DNA of 11,525 bases from Propionibacterium sp. (GTDB taxonomy: Bacteria > Actinomycetota > Actinomycetes > Propionibacteriales > Propionibacteriaceae). Under the pieces are notes generated by a model. The model had not been told where the DNA came from. It worked only from the letters and a program-made list of their open reading frames with translations, and made no database searches. Position 1 is the stretch's first letter. The number at the start of each line of letters is the position of its first letter. The stretch is taken from the NCBI GenBank assembly GCA_022837595.1, contig JALHFX010000062.1, positions 1 to 11,525 on the forward strand, read 5' to 3'. This document shows, one piece after another, positions 1 through 4,854 of this stretch. The position numbers and the translations under genes were made by a program.

Positions 1-1
1 T

Positions 2-730
2 CGGATCAATGCGCAGGCCGAAGCATTCGTCAACGAGTTGGATGCGGCGAAAGTGCCCTACGCCGTGCGCGATGGCGAGCGCCCCAGCGCCGTGGATGAT
101 GCCGTGACGTTAACGACGATTCACTCGGCAAAAGGGCTGGAGTGGGATGGCGTCGCGATGACCGGATTATCCGATGGCCTGCTGCCGTTCATCATGGCCG
201 ATACACCGGCCGCGATAGCCGAAGAAAAACGGCTGCTTTATGTCGGGTTGACCCGAGCGCGAACAGATCTGAGGCTTTCGTGGGCCCGCAGTGGGGCGGG
301 CGGCCGCGGGCGTCGGGAGCCGTCTCGTTTTCTCCGTGCGTCAGGGTTGGTCGACGTGGTCGACGCGGCAGCGCCCAATGGCCGCATCGCAGGCGCACGC
401 GGCCGCAAGGCGCGAAAACTACCGGTCTGTCATGTTTGCGGACAGGCGCTGAGCGATGCTATCGAGATCAAGCTGGGGCGTCACTGCGACTGCGCGGCGG
501 ATTTTGATGAGAGGCTCTTCGAAGAACTGCGCGAATGGCGCCGCAAAGAGGCTCAAACGAAGTCCATGCCGGCTTACGTGGTCCTCACCGACGCTACGTT
601 GCGTGCGTTGGCCGAACAAGAGCCGACTGAACTCGCAGATTTGATGAAGATTCCCGGCATCGGACCGGCGAAATGCGAACGCTATGGCAGTGAACTCATC
701 CAGGTGATCAGCGGCCATGCATCCGATTAA
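2..730 (+). CDS. uvrD2: UvrD2-type ATP-dependent DNA helicase, C-terminal part (5' truncated by window edge)
   Basis: Superfamily 1A 3'-5' DNA helicase; only the last 242 residues are present, and the frame is open from base 2, so the true start lies upstream. The first residues, RINAQAEAF, match the family segment just before the 2B subdomain (UvrD 'RSNAQ'). Counting from the TTG at 38: motif V is TIHSAKGLEW (27-36), motif VI is EEKRLLYVGLTRAR (62-75), then a basic linker, a tetracysteine zinc motif (C131, C134, C150, C152) and an HRDC domain (about 157-227) with the helix-hairpin stretch IPGIGPAK. Tetracysteine plus HRDC is the signature of actinobacterial UvrD2, a DNA repair/replication helicase. 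Oddly, only about seven residues separate 'VRDGER' from motif V, where relatives carry the 100-190-residue 2B subdomain. The gene converges on the DUF5679 gene 25 bases away, and no terminator hairpin is visible between them. Family call is secure; the UvrD2 subtype is likely. Confidence 0.93.
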   Translation, partial: RINAQAEAFVNELDAAKVPYAVRDGERPSAVDDAVTLTTIHSAKGLEWDGVAMTGLSDGLLPFIMADTPAAIAEEKRLLYVGLTRARTDLRLSWARSGAGGRGRREPSRFLRASGLVDVVDAAAPNGRIAGARGRKARKLPVCHVCGQALSDAIEIKLGRHCDCAADFDERLFEELREWRRKEAQTKSMPAYVVLTDATLRALAEQEPTELADLMKIPGIGPAKCERYGSELIQVISGHASD

Positions 731-755
731 CCCAATGCCGGGAACGCGGCAGACC

Positions 756-920
756 TCAGGCCCTTCCCAGGATCCGGTTCAGGTTGGTGCTGCAGACCGG
801 GCACTTCCCCTTGGCCATCTTGGTGCCTTTGGCGTTCACTACCACGTTTCCCTTGGCTTGGCGCTTTTCCTTGCACTTCACGCAGTAGAACTCGCCTTCG
901 TAGGTTTCTTCATCAGCCAT
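756..920 (-). CDS. DUF5679 small zinc-ribbon protein (54 aa)
   Basis: A 54-residue protein of the actinobacterial DUF5679 family; its function is unknown. Two CxxC pairs (C13/C16 and C40/C43) should bind one zinc, giving a small zinc ribbon. The conserved family segments EFYCVKCKEKRQA and CPVCSTNLNRILG are both present and the length is normal. The frame stays open upstream to 1064, but the ATG at 920 is chosen because a strong Shine-Dalgarno AAGGAG (927-932) sits six bases upstream and the protein then begins at the usual family N-terminus. The gene converges with the helicase gene and diverges from the metallopeptidase gene at 1190. A TANNNT-type -10 (967-972) and a short palindrome (978-992) lie upstream. 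Lacking signal peptide or membrane segment, it should be cytosolic. Confidence 0.9.
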   Translation of the reverse strand: MADEETYEGEFYCVKCKEKRQAKGNVVVNAKGTKMAKGKCPVCSTNLNRILGRA

Positions 921-966
921 AGTTTTCTCCTTCGTTCGGGGGCCGGATTGAAGGCCACTCACGCCG

Positions 967-972
967 ATAGTA
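967..972 (-). promoter_or_regulatory. Candidate -10 element for the DUF5679 gene
   Basis: Read on the minus strand, 967-972 is TACTAT, fitting the actinobacterial TANNNT -10 pattern. A start site near 960 would give a leader of about 40 bases ending in the strong ribosome site at 927-932. No convincing -35 is seen at 16-18 bases spacing, so this is a weak call resting on position and pattern. Confidence 0.33.
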
Positions 973-977
973 GTCGC

Positions 978-992
978 CACACGTACCGTGTG
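978..992. promoter_or_regulatory. Candidate operator: 15-bp inverted repeat upstream of DUF5679
   Basis: CACACG and CGTGTG form a perfect 6-bp inverted repeat around a 3-base centre. It lies between the candidate -10 (967-972) and the place where its -35 would fall, a usual position for a repressor. No regulator gene is nearby, and six-base arms can occur by chance. Confidence 0.3.
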
Positions 993-1075
993 CAGCCATG
1001 GCGTCGCGGGCGAAACACCTGGACACCACCGGCAAACGATCAACGAAGCGTTGCTGGAGGCCATTTGAAGATCAG

Positions 1076-1135
1076 AGAGCCCCCGGAGCCGAATCTCATG
1101 CCTTCCCCTGCACGGATTCGGTTACCGGAGGCTCT
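1076..1135. other. Long imperfect hairpin in the gap before the M48 gene (unassigned structured element)
   Basis: AGAGCC at 1076-1081 pairs with GGCTCT at 1130-1135; after one C/A mismatch (1082/1129) CCGG at 1083-1086 pairs with 1125-1128; after a one-base bulge at 1124, nine more pairs follow (1087-1095 with 1115-1123, one being G-U). The loop is about 19 bases. Roughly 19 pairs with so few defects is well above what the flanks show. No T-run follows on either strand, and the element ends 54 bases before the M48 start. It could be a leader RNA structure, a small RNA, an intergenic repeat or an attenuator. I do not recognise a known riboswitch consensus. Confidence 0.55.
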
Positions 1136-1189
1136 ACAGGCAAAGTTATGCCCACGCGCCATCACCGTCAAGCTGAATGAGCGAGAACT

Positions 1190-1786
1190 ATGTCCCAAAC
1201 CAGACCGGCCCAAGAGACCCTACCGAGTGCCACGCTGAAGCTGCCGCCGTTGCCCACCGGACTGGCGGGCGTCCAGGTACGACGCAGCGCCCGGCGGCGT
1301 AAGACCGTAGCAGCGCGTGTCGAAGCAGGGCAAGCGGTTGTCTTCCTGCCCGCAGGGCTAGCGGCCGATGAAGAGCAAGCATGGGTCAACCGAATGGTGA
1401 AGCGGCTTGCAACCAAGCAGACCCGTGCGGTGCACTCGGACGAGAATCTGGAGCGACGCGCGAGCGAGATCGCATCTCGATATCTGAATCAAGCCGCCGG
1501 ACGCGAGCTACGGCCGACTTCGGTGCGTTGGGTGTCGAATATGAACCACCGCTGGGGATCGTGCAGCGTCGACATCGGCGCCATCCGGTTGAGTGACCGA
1601 CTTCAGCAGATGCCCGATTGGGTCATCGACTATGTGCTCGCCCATGAGCTGGCGCATTTGAAGTTCGATGGCCACGGGCCAGGGTTCAAGCGACTTCTGG
1701 CGCACTATCCTCAATCAGAGCGGGCAGCCGGTTACCTGGACGGGTGGAGTGCCGCCCAGGCGATCGGGCCGACTGAACAGGCCTGA
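1190..1786 (+). CDS. YgjP-like (DUF45, M48-like) zinc metallopeptidase
   Basis: A 198-residue cytosolic protein of the YgjP/DUF45 metallopeptidase family. The zinc motif HELAH spans residues 152-156 (catalytic E153), and the third ligand is probably H162 in the family segment FDGHGPGF. The hallmark RWGSC (121-125), within NHRWGSCS, is also intact, as is a basic N-terminal block (RRSARRRKT, 31-39) that corresponds to the family's 'R+SaRrk' start. The cellular substrate of this family is not established. There is no signal peptide. The ATG at 1190 is the best start although its ribosome site is weak (only GAG-like bases at 1181-1187); the ATG at 1177 is in another frame. It is transcribed away from DUF5679 and converges on the next gene with a 16-base gap. 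Confidence 0.9.
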   Translation: MSQTRPAQETLPSATLKLPPLPTGLAGVQVRRSARRRKTVAARVEAGQAVVFLPAGLAADEEQAWVNRMVKRLATKQTRAVHSDENLERRASEIASRYLNQAAGRELRPTSVRWVSNMNHRWGSCSVDIGAIRLSDRLQQMPDWVIDYVLAHELAHLKFDGHGPGFKRLLAHYPQSERAAGYLDGWSAAQAIGPTEQA

Positions 1787-1802
1787 CGCACCGGACGATC
1801 AG

Positions 1803-3137
1803 CTAGTCGCCCGACTCATCCGATTCGTCTCGGCGTTCGCGTTCGGCCTGTTCCAGTAGCTGGGCCAATCCGATATCCATCTCGTCATCGACATCGGTTG
1901 CCTGATCCGGCGCGAGTAGTCGCAGCGGATCGTCCAGGTCAGCAGTAGAGGGCATCAGATCTGGATGTGCCCAGATCGCATCACGTCCAGACACGCCGCG
2001 TTCACGGGTCAAACCGGCCCAAAGATTGGCAGCGTCCCTGATTCTGCGTGGCGACAGGTCCAGACCGACCAGTGCAGAGAAGAGTTGTTGAGCCGGGCTC
2101 TCGGTGGCCCGGCGGCGTCGTACGGCCTCTGACAAGGCGTTGGCGGTCTGTGGCATCCACGCATCGACAGCAGCTGCCGTCACTTCGTCCACCCACCCCT
2201 CGAGCAGTGCCAGCAAGGTCTCGAGTCGTCCCAGGATCTCACGCTGTTCATCGGTTTGGTCAGGGGAGAAGAGGCGCCCCTGCAATTGTTCGCTGAGTTC
2301 GGCCAGTCGCTCGGGTGTCAGGGAGCCGAGATCACTCACCTCGATGGTCGAGGTGATGGCCGCTACATCAATGGTGATCTCACGGGCATAATGCTCGAGT
2401 AGGGCAAGGATCTGTGGTGCGAGCCAACCCACATGAGCGAAGAGCCGCTGTCGTGCACCTTCACGCACCGCCAAATAAATCCGCACATCTTCGTCCGGGA
2501 TGCCCAGCCCAGAACTGAATGCGTCCACGTTAGTGGGAAGCAGGACTACCTGCGGCGCGGGGAGCAGCTGGATTCCGATCTCACTGCCCGAGACGACTTG
2601 TCCGGAGATCTTTCCGATGGCCTGGCTGAGCTGGGTGGCATACATCGCGCCCGCGGAGGTACGTAGCATCGGAGCCATCATGGCGCCGAATTGGCCGAGT
2701 TCTGCGGGTAACTCATCGGTGGCGGAGAATTGTTCGGTGAACGACGCCGCCAATGCGTCGGCGATTTGTACCACGATCGGCTCGGCGACCGTCTGCCAAG
2801 CTCCCATCGTTTTTTCCACCCATTCGGCCCGGCTCCAGGCAGCCGGGGGAGTGACGAGTGGGCCGAAGTCGACGTGCTCGTCGAGCCAGAGGCTTGCCAG
2901 CCGGTCGGCTTGGGCTACGTCTTGTTGGTCTCGCTGGCTGGGCGTCGGATCAGGGCCGAGCGAGGCCGTCACTTGACGTGCGCTCGTCTTCGCGTTGCTC
3001 CAATCGATGCCTTTACCGTCGATGCCGCCGACCAAGGGCGCCATCGCCTGCTGTAGCTGGGCGAGCAGCTTTTTGAAATCGAAGTCGTCGCCCGAGCCAC
3101 CAAACTGGGCGAACCAATTGGCCATATCGTCATTCAT
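1803..3137 (-). CDS. Zincin-like putative hydrolase, Rv3195/TIGR03624 type (PF10103), possibly inactive
   Basis: A 444-residue cytosolic protein matching the actinobacterial zincin_2 family (COG5282; Rv3195 in M. tuberculosis). Family landmarks: an N-terminal Gly/Asp-rich stretch, the segment PTNVDAFSSGLGIP (201-214), the helix YLAVREGARQRLF (221-233) where the HExxH-like motif should lie, LEGWVDEVT (312-320), and the C-terminal block WAGLTRERGVSGRD to HPDL (373-394) followed by LDDP (401-404). The metal motif reads REGAR (225-229): in relatives I recall REAAH or RELAH, so the remaining histidine ligand appears lost. It may be a non-catalytic member, although zinc could be bound elsewhere. 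The tail from 430 is strongly charged. Start: ATG at 3137, with an in-frame stop (TGA at 3143-3141) directly upstream; the ATG at 3125 is an alternative. It diverges from the ylbL-type gene and converges on the M48 gene. Confidence 0.88.
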   Translation of the reverse strand: MNDDMANWFAQFGGSGDDFDFKKLLAQLQQAMAPLVGGIDGKGIDWSNAKTSARQVTASLGPDPTPSQRDQQDVAQADRLASLWLDEHVDFGPLVTPPAAWSRAEWVEKTMGAWQTVAEPIVVQIADALAASFTEQFSATDELPAELGQFGAMMAPMLRTSAGAMYATQLSQAIGKISGQVVSGSEIGIQLLPAPQVVLLPTNVDAFSSGLGIPDEDVRIYLAVREGARQRLFAHVGWLAPQILALLEHYAREITIDVAAITSTIEVSDLGSLTPERLAELSEQLQGRLFSPDQTDEQREILGRLETLLALLEGWVDEVTAAAVDAWMPQTANALSEAVRRRRATESPAQQLFSALVGLDLSPRRIRDAANLWAGLTRERGVSGRDAIWAHPDLMPSTADLDDPLRLLAPDQATDVDDEMDIGLAQLLEQAERERRDESDESGD

Positions 3138-3262
3138 CGTTCACCGTCGTTCCTGGTCGTCGCTTGGCTTCCATTCAACCGCACCGCGCAACCTGCGCAC
3201 ACCTAAGTTGCCGGGACCGGTAGAGTCAAGGGACACCCATGCTGCGAAGGAAGGGCAGGCCT

Positions 3263-4309
3263 ATGACAAAACAGGGCTGGACGGCGGTCGTCTCCACAGC
3301 CTTGTTCGTGGCGCTCATCGCAGCGATATCGCTGATTCCCGTACCGTTCGTGCGCTGGTCCCCGGGGCAGGCCATCAACTTGTTGGGTCGAAGCGGCGAC
3401 AGACCGGTCCTACAGATCAGCGGTGCCAATACTTACGGCACGAACGGCGAGCTGCTGATGACCACGGTTTCTGTGACCAGCCAGGATTCTGAGCTTTCGC
3501 TGCCGCAGGCGTTCCTGGGATATGTCATTCCCGATCAGATGGTATTGCCGCGTGAGCTGGTCTATCCGGCCGGCCGTCCTGCCGATCAGCAACAGAGTTA
3601 TCAGAGCAGGCTCACAGCCGATTCTCGGCGCGACGCCACAGTCTCAGCATTGATCGCTGCTGGGATCCCGGTGACACCTTTGCCGCAGGTCACTCAGGTC
3701 TCCAGCTCCGGACCCGCATATGGCAAAGTCGAGGTCGGAGATTTCATCCGGACCGTAAACGGTTCTGTGGTGGAGCGTCGATCCGAGGTCGCCTCGATTC
3801 TCAACCAGGAGCAACCGGGCTCGGTCGTCCGGTTGGGGCTGGAGCGCGGTAACGATCAGCTCGAGGTCTTCGTCACCACTGTCGCCGCCCAAGACGATCC
3901 GTCGGTCGCGCGTATCGGTGTCGAGATGGAAAACAGCTATCTCTATGACGTTGATGTCCAATTGTCGATGGTGACCGATGTGATGGGTTCATCGGGAGGT
4001 CTGGCGCTCGCATTGGCGATCTACGATGAACTGACGCCGGGCTCACTGCTCGACGGCAGAACGATTGCCGCAACCGGGACGATCACAGCTGCCGGCGATG
4101 TCGGCTCTATCGGGGCTCTTCGGCAGAAGCTGAGTGGAGCCGAACAGGCAGGCGCACAGATTATGCTGGTACCCTCGGGCAACTGCGCAGACATTGATGG
4201 CGTCGACACCTCCGTCACCATCGTGAAGGTGACGAGACTGAATGACGCGATCACCAGCCTCGAATTATTGAAGAATCCGACTACAGCCGATCAGGTGCCC
4301 CGATGTTGA
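3263..4309 (+). CDS. ylbL: Membrane-anchored PDZ and Lon-like (S16) protease, YlbL type
   Basis: A 348-residue serine protease anchored by one N-terminal transmembrane helix (about 5-27), with the rest outside the membrane. A PDZ domain covers about 150-205 (GKVEVGDFIRTVNG, 154-167), followed by a Lon-type S16 domain. The catalytic Ser-Lys dyad is intact: S244 in GSSGGLALAL and K289 in LRQKLSGAEQAGA. The order TM-PDZ-S16 and length fit B. subtilis YlbL and M. tuberculosis Rv3194c. The start at 3263 is preferred because AAGGAAGGG (3247-3255) lies seven bases upstream and it gives the usual short basic N-terminus; ATG at 3239, with AAGGGA at 3228-3233, would add eight residues and is possible. 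A TAGAGT at 3221-3226 could be a -10, without a matching -35. The 3' end overlaps the next start by seven bases, suggesting translational coupling. Confidence 0.93.
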   Translation: MTKQGWTAVVSTALFVALIAAISLIPVPFVRWSPGQAINLLGRSGDRPVLQISGANTYGTNGELLMTTVSVTSQDSELSLPQAFLGYVIPDQMVLPRELVYPAGRPADQQQSYQSRLTADSRRDATVSALIAAGIPVTPLPQVTQVSSSGPAYGKVEVGDFIRTVNGSVVERRSEVASILNQEQPGSVVRLGLERGNDQLEVFVTTVAAQDDPSVARIGVEMENSYLYDVDVQLSMVTDVMGSSGGLALALAIYDELTPGSLLDGRTIAATGTITAAGDVGSIGALRQKLSGAEQAGAQIMLVPSGNCADIDGVDTSVTIVKVTRLNDAITSLELLKNPTTADQVPRC

Positions 4310-4854
4310 CACTCCACGAACAGCAGACCGAAGCGCTGCTGGCCGGAATCATCGAGGTCGAACGCTATGTTGGGCGCGCCGGCTGGGACCAGCCGGCGCG
4401 ACTCTTCGCGCTCGTCCCCACTGAGCAACTTCTCGAGGTCGAACCTTCGCTCGTGGATCAGTTGAGCGTCACTGGTCCGGACGCGCTCTCCTCGGTGGAG
4501 CAAGATGATTTTCATCCCGGAACCGACTTGATGAGCGCTCTCTCGCAAATCTACTGGCCGCCCACTGTCGCCGGCTGTGCGTTGTCGACCGAGCGTAGTT
4601 TTCTGACAGCCGATCTCGAGGCTGAGATCCCCGACGATCCCGAACTCGCTGCGGAGTTCGTGGCAAATCACCCGAAGCGGCAAGACCTGCGGGTTGTCGC
4701 TGGTGCCGTACGAGCAACCGATGGCACCGTCCTCACTCACTGTGTGGCCCGCGTGGCCTCCAACCCCGACGACCTGCTCGTGGGAGCCGACATGGTGCCG
4801 GCCCTGGTACAAGCGGTCGCTTGGACACTGCAAGAAAACGAAGGGAACTCATGA
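4303..4854 (+). CDS. PPA1309 family protein (unknown function)
   Basis: A 183-residue soluble protein of the actinobacterial family named after PPA1309 of Cutibacterium acnes. Its function is unknown. The strongest family signature is GWDQPARLFALV (27-38); others are YWPPTVAGCALSTE (84-97), HPKRQDLRVVAGAVR (123-137) and GADMVPALVQA (161-171). Signal peptide and membrane segments are absent, so it should stay in the cytosol. The ATG at 4303 lies within the end of the upstream protease gene (overlap 4303-4309), and its own stop TGA overlaps the next gene's ATG (4851-4854). Being held between a membrane protease and a large membrane protein suggests it acts at the inner face of the membrane with them, which is inference from context only. 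Length is typical, with no sign of damage. Confidence 0.9.
   Translation: MLTLHEQQTEALLAGIIEVERYVGRAGWDQPARLFALVPTEQLLEVEPSLVDQLSVTGPDALSSVEQDDFHPGTDLMSALSQIYWPPTVAGCALSTERSFLTADLEAEIPDDPELAAEFVANHPKRQDLRVVAGAVRATDGTVLTHCVARVASNPDDLLVGADMVPALVQAVAWTLQENEGNS

Noticed and set aside
921..1064. N-terminal extension of the DUF5679 protein up to 1064
   Set aside because: The strong ribosome site at 927-932 and the family N-terminus both point to the ATG at 920.
1076..1135. The hairpin as a tRNA or known riboswitch
   Set aside because: There is no T-loop GTTCGA-type segment or cloverleaf, and no match to cobalamin, TPP, glycine or c-di-AMP consensus that I can recognise on either strand.
998..1180. 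Possible 60-residue gene on the plus strand in the divergent gap
   Set aside because: No ribosome site before the ATG, no similarity I recognise, and it runs through the hairpin at 1076-1135.
3186..3198. GCGCA-3-TGCGC palindrome in the divergent gap before the ylbL-type gene
   Set aside because: Only five-base arms of pure GC alternation, expected by chance in this composition, and not aligned with a convincing promoter.
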